64,000 nucleotides of DNA from Symbiodinium natans (taxonomy: Eukaryota > Sar > Dinophyceae > Suessiales > Symbiodiniaceae), in NCBI GenBank assembly GCA_905221605.1, contig CAJNDS010002335.1, forward strand, positions 594,887 to 658,886, written 5' to 3'. Under the pieces are notes generated by a model. That model had not been told where the DNA came from. It worked only from the letters and a program-made list of their open reading frames with translations, and did not search any database. Both the position numbers and the translations under genes were made by a program. Positions 41,001-50,871 of this stretch are shown here, one piece after another. Within the stretch, counting starts at the first letter, position 1. Each line of letters opens with the position of its first letter.

Positions 41001-41414
41001 AGACACGTAGGGTTCAGGGTTTCGGGTTTAGGGACTACCCCTGAACTTCAAGGCCTAATTCGGCACACAGGGGCGGCTTGGGTGCATAACCCAAAAATGC
41101 ATGAATCATGTTGATTGTTGTTTCTAAGTGAAGTATCGTAAACCCTCAACCCCTCCACCCCACCCCCCCAAAAATCAAAAAAAACAACAAAACAAAATAT
41201 GAATCACGGTACCTCCGGTGTAAGATAAGGCCTTCAAACCCACCCTCTCCTGGATGATGCCGATTGCGGGTTCGGGTATAGGTCGTCGGGGCTTGGTTTT
41301 TTCACGGTTTTTTTCGGGATTTACTGTTTAGGGTTTGGGGTTTAGTGCTTAGGGCTTAGGGTTTGCAATGTCATGAGTTCCCTGAATCGGGATCCTGGGT
41401 TTGGGACACCCTAA

Positions 41415-41552
41415 CTTGGTAGCCCAGTGGCACCCCTTTCCCTTGTTTGGAGGGTTTAAGGTTTAGGGTGTAGGGTTTAGGGTTTAGGGTTTAGGGGTTA
41501 TGAAATAACCAACCCAAAAAAGGGTGCCCTTAATATTTTCTGGGCTACCAAG
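41415..41552. mobile_element. Family B element, duplication CTAA, containing TTTAGGG units
   Basis: CTTGGTAGCCCAGTGG and CTGGGCTACCAAG ends, flanked by CTAA at 41411-41414 and 41553-41556. Its middle holds GGGTTTAAGG and several TTTAGGG units. The flanks are not coding. Confidence 0.75.
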
Positions 41553-41655
41553 CTAAACAGAAGGGGCCGGGTTATGACAAGAACGAGGGGAGAGATACGC
41601 AGTCAACTGCTCAAGAATTGAGTTTCATGGAGTGTCCTGGTCCATCAAGTCTTAT

Positions 41656-41763
41656 AGTAGCTGAGTAGGTAACCTTTAACCTTTTGGGATACATATATAG
41701 GTATAGAACCCTACCAGAGTTGAAAGGTTAACCTTTTCTGGCCCAGGGTACTCGGCAACTAGG
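41656..41763. mobile_element. Possible inverted-repeat element
   Basis: GTAACCTTTAACCTTTT and AAAGGTTAACCTTTT, with TAGCTGAGTAGG and GTACTCGGCAACTAGG near the ends. Low copy here. Confidence 0.35.
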
Positions 41764-41918
41764 AAGTTGTATCTCGCGGAGGCATGAAACAGAAGGTGCT
41801 GTCGTCTTTGATCCAACCTCGTGCGCGAAGCACATGACCTGGTGGGAACGAACCGCCGTGGGAGCATTTACTAGGGCCGACTGCTGCAAGAAGGGTCTGG
41901 ATACGTGGTTTACAGGGT

Positions 41919-42260
41919 TTGTGGATTCCTGCTCTCGGAGAATGCTGTTGTGACCGTATCTTTTGGGACTCTTTGGTGGCCATCATGTTCACTTTGAAAA
42001 ACTTGGCTGCTGGCCTTTGCCGCAAAATCGGGATAACACCTGCTGTATTTCAAGTGTTTTTGCACGACCTCGCAATGCCTGCAAACCTGGTGATTGCAGA
42101 ATTCGTTTGCGACACACTCACTTCCACTGTGACCTGTGACCTGTGCACGGTGGGGGCGGGGATGCAGAGCAGCACATATTCAGCGCTCTACACGTATACC
42201 TCAAATCCAGGACAACGCACTGGCTTTGCTTGGCTAAGAGATAGACTAGGTAGAGGATAG
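41919..42260 (+). CDS. Possible coding remnant
   Basis: A frame open over 113 codons includes FWDSLVAIMFTLKNLAAGLC and VFQVFLHDLAMPANLVIAEF, with natural composition. Minus frames over 41759-42025 and 42288-42494 are also open. No splice support. Confidence 0.25.
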   Translation: MWIPALGECCCDRIFWDSLVAIMFTLKNLAAGLCRKIGITPAVFQVFLHDLAMPANLVIAEFVCDTLTSTVTCDLCTVGAGMQSSTYSALYTYTSNPGQRTGFAWLRDRLGRG

Positions 42261-42774
42261 GCACCTCAACATTGTGCTTACATTACATTACATTTGGGGT
42301 ATGGTATAGTAGCAGGGGCAACTAGCCCCTGCCAAAGCGATTTGTCTTTCAGAGTCAGCTATCGATGCAGCCGCCATGTTGTGAGGCCTCCTTGAAGAAA
42401 GCAGGCGCGCCGTGGTGTAGCTCACATACTTCCGATCAGCATGCGCTCTCTTAGACCAACGCTGGAAGAAAAGTTGCACGCTGCCAGCACGCATAAGAAT
42501 GCATAGCGATTGAACCCTAAACCCGAAAGCCTTAGCCCTCTAGGAGTTATGTGCCCGCGATAAAGCTACGGGGTGGCGTATGCTTGTCTTTCATGGAGGG
42601 AATCTTTCAGCATCCTGGTGTCTTGTTTTGCCTTGAGAATCTACCGGGTTTAGGGTTTAGGGTTTAGAGTTGAGGGGCTTGCGCAATGGGTATTGGTAGA
42701 TGTGTTATTAAAGATTCCTGCATTCGAGCTTCTACAAGCCGAAACCCTAAACTACCCTAAGCCCTGAACCCTAT

Positions 42775-42783
42775 GTAAATATA

Positions 42784-42815
<32 letters not shown>

Positions 42816-42820
42816 ATATC
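42775..42820. repeat. (TA)n microsatellite
   Basis: ATATAT run interrupted by ATACATAT. Confidence 0.9.
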
Positions 42821-43050
42821 TACATATATGGAGAGAGAGTGTATGCATTTGTGTGGGCTGTCCCTTTGGGACTTATTCCGTATACGTTGGGTCTTCAGTA
42901 GGAGCACCAGTCGTCCAGCCAACCCTAAACCCCAAGCCTCAACTCTCAAACCCTAAGCAGCCCTAAACCCTAAGCCCATGAACCCGTGAAGCCATAAACA
43001 TATGAAACCCTCAAACCCCCAAACCCTAAACTGCTTCGGGTCCAGAAGAG

Positions 43051-43209
43051 GGTAGTTACATGGCCACTTAGTATGGGCCCTCAAACGGGTACCGCCCCTT
43101 ATGTACCCCTTATAGGTCCTATACAAATTAGGACCCCTTACATGAGAACCCTAAAAGGGAGGTTAGGGACCATATTTAGGGCCCATGAAGCTGCAGTGAA
43201 ACTACCCTC
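43051..43209. mobile_element. Family C element, duplication AGAG
   Basis: GGTAGTTACATGG and GTGAAACTACCCTC ends, flanked by AGAG at 43047-43050 and 43210-43213; the interior has GGGCCC and TATAAGGGG-type motifs. Confidence 0.6.
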
Positions 43210-43265
43210 AGAGTATTAAACAGCCCTTATGCCATAGAACCAACTTAGGGATGGCTCGCCTGCTC

Positions 43266-43372
43266 GGTTTAGGGTTTAGGGTTTAGGGTTTAGGGTTTAG
43301 GGTTTAGGGTTTAGGGTTTAGGGTTTAGGGTTTAGGGTTTAGGGTTTAGGGTTTAGGGTTTAGGGTTTAGGG
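43266..43372. repeat. TTTAGGG array, about 15 units
   Basis: Clean tandem array. Confidence 0.92.
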
Positions 43373-43769
43373 CTTAACCTTAATCACGCCCCCCCGATTT
43401 GGTTCCCTAAGCTTCGAGGGCTTGAGGGTGGCTGCCGGCACTCCGCAAACTTCACAGTGGTTTTAGGGATTTAGGATCTTTTTTTTTTTTGGGGGGGGGT
43501 TTAGGGTTTAGGGTTTAGGGTTTAGGGTTTAGGGTTTTAGGTTTTAGGGTTTAGGGGACCCTAAACCCTAAACCCCAGAAGTGGGGTTTTAGGGCCCCGA
43601 GGTTGAAGGTTTGGGGTTTAGGGTTCTAAGGTTATGAGCCACCGACCCCAGTGAAACCCCGCAACCCCAAGCCCACAGTAGGACCCTAAACCCTAAACCC
43701 CAAACCCTAAACCCAATGCCCAAGAAACCCCCAAATCCTCAACTCTCAGCCCTCCTGTGTGGGGCCCAA

Positions 43770-43878
43770 AGGAGGCCCTGATTACCCTTTTTTTTTGCGC
43801 TTAGGTTCCCTTGTAAAGCCCCTTTAAATTAAACCAAAAAGGGTACTGCACCCCTGTTTTGTTCCTAGGGTACTCTTG
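43770..43878. mobile_element. Family M element
   Basis: GGCCCTGATTACCC at the left and TTCCTAGGGTACTCTTG at the right, with the GGTTCCCTTGTAAAGCCCCT core shared with families A and B. Confidence 0.4.
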
Positions 43879-44051
43879 TACCACCCCCCCCCCCCCTTCT
43901 ATACTATCCCCAACGGTTCCCCCCTAAATGACCTTAATTAGGACCTTAGTTACGGGGGAAACCTGGGCAGGTAGTAGAGAGGCGGGTACCCCTAAACCCT
44001 ACACCCTAAACCCTAAACTCCCTAAACCTAGGCGTGGGTAGTCTAGAGGGG

Positions 44052-44125
44052 GGTCCTGAACCCTAAACCCTAAACCCTAAACCCTAAACCCTAAACCCTA
44101 AACCCTAAACCCTAAACCCTAAACC

Positions 44126-44206
<81 letters not shown>

Positions 44207-44579
44207 ACCCCTCAACCCTCAACCCTCAACCCTAAAACCCTAAACCCTAAACCCTAAACCCTAAACCCTAAACCCTAAACCCTAAACCCTAACCCTAACC
44301 CTAAACCCTAAACCCTAAACCCTAAACCCTAAACCCTAAAAACCCTAAAACCCTAAACCCTAAACCCTAAACCCTAAACCCTAAACCCTAAACCCTAAAC
44401 CCTAAAGCCCTAAAGCCCTAAAGCCTAAAGCCTAAAGCCTAAAGCCTAAAGCCTAAACCCTAAACCCTAAACCCTAAACCCTAAACCCTAAACCCTAAAC
44501 CCTAAACCCTAAACCCTAAACCCTAAACCCTAACCCCTAACCCTAAACCCTAAACCCTAAACCCTGAACCCTGAACCTG
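44052..44579. repeat. Compound CCCTAAA array with CCCTCAA and AAAGCCT blocks
   Basis: CCCTAAA units, then about 15 CCCTCAA units (about 44124-44230), CCCTAAA again, a block of TAAAGCC units (about 44403-44457) and CCCTAAA to the end. Each variant is confined to one block. Confidence 0.9.
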
Positions 44580-44601
44580 AAAGTTGGTGTGTCCCCTCAA
44601 G

Positions 44602-44670
44602 GTCATCCTACTGGAGAACTTGCGATTCCACACGGAGGAGGAGGCGGGCGCGCCGACTTCAGCACAGAGG
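44602..44670 (+). CDS. PGK: Phosphoglycerate kinase exon (VILLENLRFH)
   Basis: Acceptor TCCCCTCAAG, then VILLENLRFHTEEEAG, the hallmark LLENLRFHxEEEG segment of phosphoglycerate kinase, continuing to CAGAGG|GTTTAGGG. Phase 0 entry fits the exon ending PAPGS at 21955, giving the family order PGS|VILLENLRFH. The distance is 22.6 kb with other genes between, so a very long intron, scattered paralogous exons and mis-assembly must all be considered. The next PGK segment (VNDAFGTAHRAHSS) was not found. Confidence 0.65.
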
Positions 44671-45221
44671 GTTTAGGGTTTAGGGTTCAGGGTTTAGGGT
44701 TTGGGGTTTAGGGTTTAGGGTTTAGAGTTTAGGGTTCAGGCAACCCCCTACACCCCCTAAACCCCAACCGTGCTCGAATCCCTAAGCCCAAGCCGCCCCA
44801 AAGCCCGGCAGCCCGAATATTCCGCAAACCCCCGAAAATTTGGGTTTAGGGTTTAATTAGGGTTTAGGGCCCCTAAATTCCTCCAACTCCCCAAATTTTT
44901 CAAGGCCAGAGCCCCCCAATGATGTTTAGGGTTTAGGGTTTAGGGTTTAGGGTTTAGGGTTTAGGGTTTGGGGTTTAGGGTTTAGGGTTCAGGGTTCAGG
45001 GTTCAGGGTTCAGGGTTCAGGGGTTTAGGGCTTAGGGTTTAGGGCTTAGGGGCCCTAAAGCCCAAAATGCTGTCCCCCCCCCAACCCGCAAAGTCCAAGC
45101 CACTAGACCCTGAAGCCCCAAACCCGAAACTCCCCAAACCCCGAAGCTCCTTGACGTTATCTTCATGCGAATGGTGTCTGACTTGTCTCTCTTTTTGCCT
45201 TTGTCCATCCTGGAGGGGCTA

Positions 45222-45321
45222 CTTGGAGGTTCAGGGTACTTATGAACCAATTAATAAGTGTACTTATAACCCACTTGTAAGCCCTTGAAGTGCCCTAATA
45301 TAGTTATAATTTGGGTGCAAG
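45222..45321. mobile_element. Family D element, eroded right end
   Basis: CTTGGAGGTTCAGGGTACTT start and internal TATAACCCAC and TATAATTTGGG motifs match family D. Confidence 0.5.
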
Positions 45322-45686
45322 TATATCTTACGCTGCATATTGTTGCAATCCAAAGGCTTGTTTTCTGGATTTTGCTTTACGTTATCTTACTGGGAACATC
45401 ATTGACCGGTTTTGTTCCTTGCGGGCTGGACAAACTTGAGGAATTACAGTAATTAAACTTAGTATTTCCATTTCCATCTTTAATTGAATGGCTTCGCGGG
45501 GGACATTTTATTCACAATCCAACATGAAAGAGGCTCTTGGTCTGTCTTTTTCTATTTCCATCTCTTCTTTGCGTTTTCCTTCTTCTTCTTCTTCATATTT
45601 GTAATCTAAATTTTCAATTTTCCAAAATTCCGTCAAGGAATTCCACTATGACAAAACCTAAGCCCTAAACCCTTAAATGGTTCCAG

Positions 45687-45749
45687 ACTGCTCCGCCCAT
45701 GCGCTGGTATGGCACCCAGCCGCCTGAAAAGCAGAGCCTGGCCGTATGA
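45687..45749 (+). CDS. Candidate terminal exon, TGA stop
   Basis: Acceptor AATGGTTCCAG, frame TAPPMRWYGTQPPEKQSLAV then TGA at 45747-45749. Confidence 0.42.
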   Translation, partial: TAPPMRWYGTQPPEKQSLAV

Positions 45750-46141
45750 AATCAGGAACTCAAAGGGGATATCCCTGCGACAACGAAATCTGCATCCTGG
45801 TGTGGGGCGTCCCCCGCCCCGAAAACCTAAAGTAGACCCTAGAGCCTGAACTGATCTAAACTGTGGAATTCTAAACGTTGGGGGGTGGGGGGAGCCATAC
45901 TCCCTTGAAGGGGCGGGGGGTTGCCACTCCAGGCGCTTACACGTGAAGGCCCACAAAATGACGCCTTCCTTGAGGGCGCAAGCTCCCTAAACCCGAAATC
46001 CCATATGTCCCAAACCCGAAACCCTAAGCTCTTAAGAGTCTTAAACCCTAAGCCCTATATCTCCTAAACCCTCAGCCCGAAACCCTGCACCCCTAAAGTC
46101 CGCAACCCAAGCGCTCAAACTGGGAGACCGGCCCACAGCAG

Positions 46142-46190
46142 AGACCCAAGGAAACCTACGGCCAAATCGCAGTTCGGCTTCGGTTTTCGG
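46142..46190 (+). CDS. Short internal exon
   Basis: Acceptor CCCACAGCAG, frame TQGNLRPNRSSASVF, donor TTTTCGG|GTTTAGGG into an array of eight TTTAGGG units. Confidence 0.4.
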
Positions 46191-46284
46191 GTTTAGGGTT
46201 TAGGGTTTAGGGTTTAGGGTTTAGGGTTTAGGGTTTAGGGTTTAGGGTTTAGGGGCTTAGTTCGTCGGGTTTGGGGCTCAAGCG

Positions 46285-46383
46285 CTCTGATGTATGGGCC
46301 CTTGGGTTGTATACAGGGTATACAAGGGGACCATAAGGGGCCCCCTTTAAAGGGCCCATACTAAGGGACCATGTAACTACCTA
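46285..46383. mobile_element. Family C element, left end eroded
   Basis: GGGCCCATACTAAGGGACCA and TATACAGGGTATACAAGGGG match family C. Confidence 0.5.
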
Positions 46384-46479
46384 AGAGCTTGGGGTTAAGG
46401 TTTGAGGGTTTCAGGATTTAGGGCTTAGGGTTTAGGGAAAAGCCCCGAGGGGCTGAGAGTGACTTGGCTAGAAAAGGGC

Positions 46480-47280
46480 CCTAGACCTTTAAGCCCTAAG
46501 CCTTAAACCCCTAAACCCCCAAACCCTCAAAATCCTAATCCCTAAACCCTAAACCTACTAAACCCTACTAAACCCTACTAAACCCTACTAAACCCTACTG
46601 AACCCCACTAAACCCTACTAAACCCTAAACCCCTAAAACCCTAAAGCCCTAAACCCGAAAACGCCACCCTAAACCTCTCACCCAGACCCAACCGAAGTCT
46701 CGCGCGAAGTCCCTCTGAGCCTCAAGAACCCTCCGGCCTTAAACCCTGCTAAGAGCCCTTCAGGGTTTAGCGTTGACCTAAGCCTGGCAACACTAAATTA
46801 GTCTAATCCCACAACCCTACTCTAAGCCCTTAAGCCCTGAGCCCTAGCACCCTGGTCTAAACCCGAAGCCCCAAGACCCTACTCCAACTCCCAACCCCGA
46901 AGCCCAAAGCCTCAAACCCGAAACCCGAGACCCTAAACCCTAAACCCGAGACCTTAAACCCCTAAACCCCCAAACCCCGAAACCCCCAAACCCCCAACCC
47001 CTAAACCCCTAAACCCCTAAACCCCTAAACCCCTAAACCCCTAAACCCCTAAACCCCTAAACCCCTAAACCCCTAAACCCCTAGACCCCTGAACCCCTGA
47101 ACCCCTAAACCCCTAAACCCCTAAACCCCAAACTCTAAACCCCTAAACTCCAAACCCAAACCTAAACTCAAACCCCTAAACCCCCCCAAACCCTAAACCC
47201 TAAACTCCTAAACCCCTCAACCCCCTAAACCCCGAAACCCAGAACCGAAGCTCTCACCCCAAACCCTAAACCCTAAACCC
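46480..47280. repeat. Variant telomere-like tract
   Basis: Contains a CCCTACTAAA block (about 46551-46625), a long 8-mer CCCCTAAA array (about 46990-47130) and many CCCGAAA units. No exon seen. Confidence 0.8.
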
Positions 47281-47292
47281 TAAACTTCTCAG

Positions 47293-47368
47293 GGAAAGCG
47301 AACAGAGACCGTAGACGGCCGGGGACTGGGCATTCTGTCATGTTATGGCATGGTTGGGAGCCCTTGGG
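47293..47368 (+). CDS. Internal exon, 25 codons, unknown gene
   Basis: Acceptor CTAAACTTCTCAG, frame GKRTETVDGRGLGILSCYGM then VGSPW, donor CTTGGG|GTGTGTAGGG or one base earlier. Confidence 0.5.
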
Positions 47369-47886
47369 GTGTGTAGGGTTTGGGCGGTTTAGGGTTTAGG
47401 GTTTAGGGTTTAGGGTTTGGGGAGCCTCCGAAACCTAAGGTTCTAAGGTTCTTGGGAGATGGGGGTGCCACTGGTGCAGGCAAAGACCTAGCCTTGAAAG
47501 CTGCATATCCAGCCCTGAATTTCCCCCAAAGTCCTGAGCCGTGCAATCTAACCCCCAAAGCCTGTTTTCCTCAGAACAAAGGCGCCCTAAACCCTAGCCC
47601 TAAACCCTAAACCCTAAACCTTAAACCCCCAAAACCAGTAAACCCCTAAACCGCCAAGCCTGCAATCAGGGGCTGACAGGTTTCGGATGCAGGGCGACTT
47701 TGAGGGTTGAAGAGCGCTTTGTGAGGCTTGGGCTTTCGGGTTTCGGGTTTAGGGTTTAGGGTTTAGGGTTTCGGGTTTAAGGCTTGGGTTTCTTGTTTGG
47801 GGATTCACCTGGTGCTGAGACCTTTTCGCCATGTTTTGCCAGGGTGTGGCTCGAGCACGACGTTGTGTGTGCTTTGACCCGTGCAG

Positions 47887-48012
47887 GAGCCCGCCAGGAG
47901 CGAAGTCCGGGAAGACCTCGAAACCCGCCTAATTGCCCAAGACGGGTCAGTCGGGCTCCTAAACAAGCTCCCGAGACTCTCATCCTTGTTATCGGGAACC
48001 TCCCAAAAATGG
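47887..48012 (+). CDS. Internal exon, 42 codons, unknown gene
   Basis: Acceptor GACCCGTGCAG, phase 0, EPARSEVREDLETRLIAQDG then SVGLLNKLPRLSSLLSGTSQ, donor AAATGG|GTGCCCC. Amphipathic helical pattern and good codon texture; another frame over 47784-48050 is also open. Confidence 0.52.
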
Positions 48013-48159
48013 GTGCCCCTATTCTCGGAACAAAAAAACTAAAACCCTAGACCCGACGCCGGAAAACCTTTGCAAACCCTAAACCCTAAACCCTAAACCC
48101 TAAACCCTAAACCCTAAACCCTAAACCCTAAACCCTAAACCTTTAAACCCTAAACCCTA

Positions 48160-48240
48160 AACCCTAAAACCCTAAAACCCTAAAACCCTAAAACCCTAAA
48201 ACCCTAAAACCCTAAAACCCTAAAACCCTAAACCCTAACC
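48160..48240. repeat. 8-mer CCCTAAAA block
   Basis: About nine CCCTAAAA units following ordinary CCCTAAA units. Confidence 0.88.
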
Positions 48241-48314
48241 CCAGAACAGTAAACCGTAAAACCCTTCAACCCCAAAACCCCCAGATCTCCTGAACTCCGA
48301 ACACACCCTTGCCC

Positions 48315-48377
48315 ATGGCCGCCATGCGCAAGAAGCACTCCGTACGGCGGGCCAAGGCCGGGGGTGGACATCTGCAA
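48315..48377 (+). CDS. Candidate first exon, 21 codons
   Basis: CCCATGGCCGCCATGCG gives two in-frame ATGs in good context; MAAMRKKHSVRRAKAGGGHL ends at CTGCAA|GTAGGGTTTAGGG. The N-terminus is very basic. Confidence 0.45.
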
Positions 48378-48528
48378 GTAGGGTTTAGGGAGTTTAGGAT
48401 TTAGGGCTAGGGTTTAGGGTCTAGGGTTTAGGGTTTAGGGTTTAGGGTTTAGTGTTCAGGGTCAGGGTTTGTAGGGTTTAGGGAGTTTGGGGTTTAGGGC
48501 TAGGGTTTGGGGTTTGGGGTTTGGGTTG

Positions 48529-48806
48529 ACCGAAATCGTCCCTATCACAGTCTACTCTGAAGCATCAACTCCGGAGCCCTCAATGCTCAACCCCCTTCCG
48601 CGCGCCAAACAGAAGCTAGGATGCCCAGGAGTGCCCTCATTCCCTTTTTGGGGGGTTTAGGTTCCCTTATAAACCCCTTTAAGCAAAAAGGGCACCCTTT
48701 TTAAGCCTAGGTTACTGGGCAGCCTAGGAAGATGAAGATTACAGCCCAAGTACCCCCACAAGAACAGAGCAATCATAATGCTAAAAGACCGACCGACTGT
48801 TTGTAA
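48529..48806 (+). CDS. Gene end with a family A introner
   Basis: The frame TEIVPITVYSEASTPEPSML runs to NPLPRAK at 48611. Removing 48612-48727 (GA-AG) continues QKMKITAQVPPQEQSNHNAK then RPTDCL and TAA at 48804-48806. Without removal the frame is lost inside the element. The left exon boundary is not resolved because sequence upstream is TTTGGGG repeat. Confidence 0.55.
48616..48727. mobile_element. Family A introner, duplication GAAG
   Basis: CTAGGATGCCCAG and CTGGGCAGCCTAG ends, flanked by GAAG at 48612-48615 and 48728-48731. The left GAAG gives a GA donor, the element end gives AG. Confidence 0.8.
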
Positions 48807-49050
48807 TCCAATGCTGTTGCTAGTAGTGAAGAGAAGAATGTTGCCGTGAAGAACTCTCCCCACCCTCAAGGGACCCTAACCCCCCCCCCCCCCCCCCAAA
48901 AGCCCCAAACCTTAAACCCCAAAACCCCCAAACTCTAGCCCCAAACCCCAAACCCTAAACCCCAAACCCCAAACAGGCCCTAAACCCTAGCCCTAAACCC
49001 CAAACCCTAAACCCCAAACCCTAAACCCCAAACTCCCTAAACTCCTGGAG

Positions 49051-49126
49051 GTGTGGCGCCCAAAAGTGGCCCGAGAGGTTCACTGGGGCCCTCTCGAACT
49101 CAAGGAGGCCCTGGCGCCAGGCCGGG
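49051..49126 (+). CDS. Internal exon, 25 codons, unknown gene
   Basis: Acceptor AACTCCTGGAG, frame VWRPKVAREVHWGPLELKEA then LAPGR, donor GCCGGG|GTTTAGGG. Clear coding texture. Confidence 0.55.
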
Positions 49127-49470
49127 GTTTAGGGTTTAGGGTTTAGGGTTTAGGGTTTAGGGTTTAGGGTTTAGGGTTTAGGGGTTAGGGGTTAGGGTTT
49201 AGGGTTTAGGGTTTAGGGTTTAGGGGAATAGGGGAATAGGGGTTTAGGGCTTAGGGTTTAGGGGCTTAGGGGGTTAGGGTTTAGGGTTTAAGGGTTCAGG
49301 GGTTTAGGGGTTAGGGGTTTCATGGTTTGGGGGTTTAGAGGTTTAGGGGTTTAGGATTTTTCTCTACACCCGAAATCTGCGGAACCCTAGACAAGGACTG
49401 CATCCCTGCACCCCCAACGTGCCCCAGGCCAAGCTGTTCTTAGAGCTCTAGGGTTTAGGGTTTAGGGTTT

Positions 49471-49630
49471 AGGGTTGGTTTCATCGTCCCTAAATATGGC
49501 CCCAATATGGTCCCTTACCTCCTCTAAAGGGTTCTGATGCATGGGTTGTTGGGTTGTATAGCGTATAGGCGAGGTATACAAGGGGTCCCCGTTTAAGGAT
49601 CCCATATTAAGGGACTATGCAACTACCCTA
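49471..49630. mobile_element. Family C element, long copy
   Basis: GGGTTGGTTTCATCG and GGGACTATGCAACTACCC ends, GTATAGCG...GTATACAAGGGGTCCC core. Left end merges with TTTAGGG repeat. Confidence 0.5.
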
Positions 49631-49699
49631 GAAGAAGAATAAGAAGACGTGTGAAAAGTTTGTTCTGGTTTTAGAATCACTCCTTAGGTTAACATTTTC

Positions 49700-50040
49700 T
49701 CCCTAAACCCCCGACCCCCTACAGCCTCTTCGAGCAGACCCATTTGAAGACCCCGAACTTCTAAACCCTCAACCCCTAAACCCCGAACCGTAAAACCCTA
49801 AACCCCAAAACCCTAAACCCCTAATAGCCTAAACCCCAAGCCCAAAAACCCGAAACCCTCGAAGCCCCGAAGGCCTCTAAACTCTAAACCCCGAACCCCG
49901 AAGGCCCCGAAGGCCCCTAAGACCCCTATACCCTAAACCCTCAACCCCTAAACCCTAAACCCTAAACCCCCTGAACCCTAAACCCCTGAACCCTAAACCC
50001 TAAACCCCCAAACCCTAAAACCCCCACACCCTAAACCCCA
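49700..50040. repeat. Degenerate CCCTAAA/CCCCGAA tract
   Basis: Many variants, no exon. Precedes the exon at 50048. Confidence 0.7.
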
Positions 50041-50047
50041 ATAGCAG

Positions 50048-50139
50048 AATCGGCTCAAATGTGCGCCGCTGCGAGCGAAGCGCCAGGCCAGTCTCACGGA
50101 CTGCTTGGGGTGCGGGGCAGCACGGTATGGGTGGGGGCG
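50048..50139 (+). CDS. Internal exon, 30 codons, unknown gene
   Basis: Acceptor CCCAATAGCAG, frame NRLKCAPLRAKRQASLTDCL then GCGAARYGWG, donor GGGGCG|GTTTAGGG. A second acceptor (GCCAG at 50096) would give a shorter exon. Confidence 0.48.
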
Positions 50140-50871
50140 GTTTAGGGGTTCAGGGTGTTAGGGTTTAGGGTTCAGGGTTTAGGGTTTAGGGTTTAGAGTT
50201 TAGGCAGGGTGTGGCTGGGCTGCTGTCGAACATTTTTGTGTTGGGTAGCCAAACGAAGGAAGCAAGTTCAATCACCAGGCATCCGGAAGCTGGGCAACTG
50301 AACTGGAGTTCTTGAGCAGCAGACCAGTTGGGGCTGAGGATTTAGGTGTTTAGGTTTTAGGAATGTTGGGGATACAGTGGCTAGGTTTAGGGTTTCGGGT
50401 TTAGGGTTTAGGGTTTAGGGTTTAGGGTTTAGGGTTTAGGGTTTAGGGTTTAGGGTAGAGGGATTCGGGAATTTTGGGCGTCTAGGCTCTTGGGGTTGCG
50501 GGGTTTGGGGCCGCGGGTGGATCGGGATTGGGTTCTTGGGCTGCTGTAAGGATAAGGGATTCGGGATCCTCAGGTTTAGGGTTTAGGGTTTAGGGTTTAG
50601 GGTTTAGGGTTTAGGGTTTAGGGTCTTCATGAAACTGATAAATAGCCCTCAACTCCGACATATCCGAGGCCCTAAGTCCTAAACACTGGTAGACCCAATG
50701 CCCGAAACCTCTCGAGGTCCTAAACCCGAAAACCGTAAGCCCCCAGTATGACCCCAAGCCCTTTTCCCCGAACCCTAAACCCTAAACCCTAAACCCTAAA
50801 CCCTAAACCCTAAACCCTAAACCCTAAACCCTAAACCCTAAACCCTTAACCTTCCAAGTCTAGAAAGCACC

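Noticed and set aside
42288-42494. Minus-strand frame with a run of basic residues
   Set aside because: Open, but without acceptor, donor or family motif, and the plus strand is equally plausible; left uncalled.
45955-45990. Next PGK exon (NDAF motif)
   Set aside because: NDAFLEGASS only matches NDAF; the conserved GTAHRAHSS that should follow is absent.
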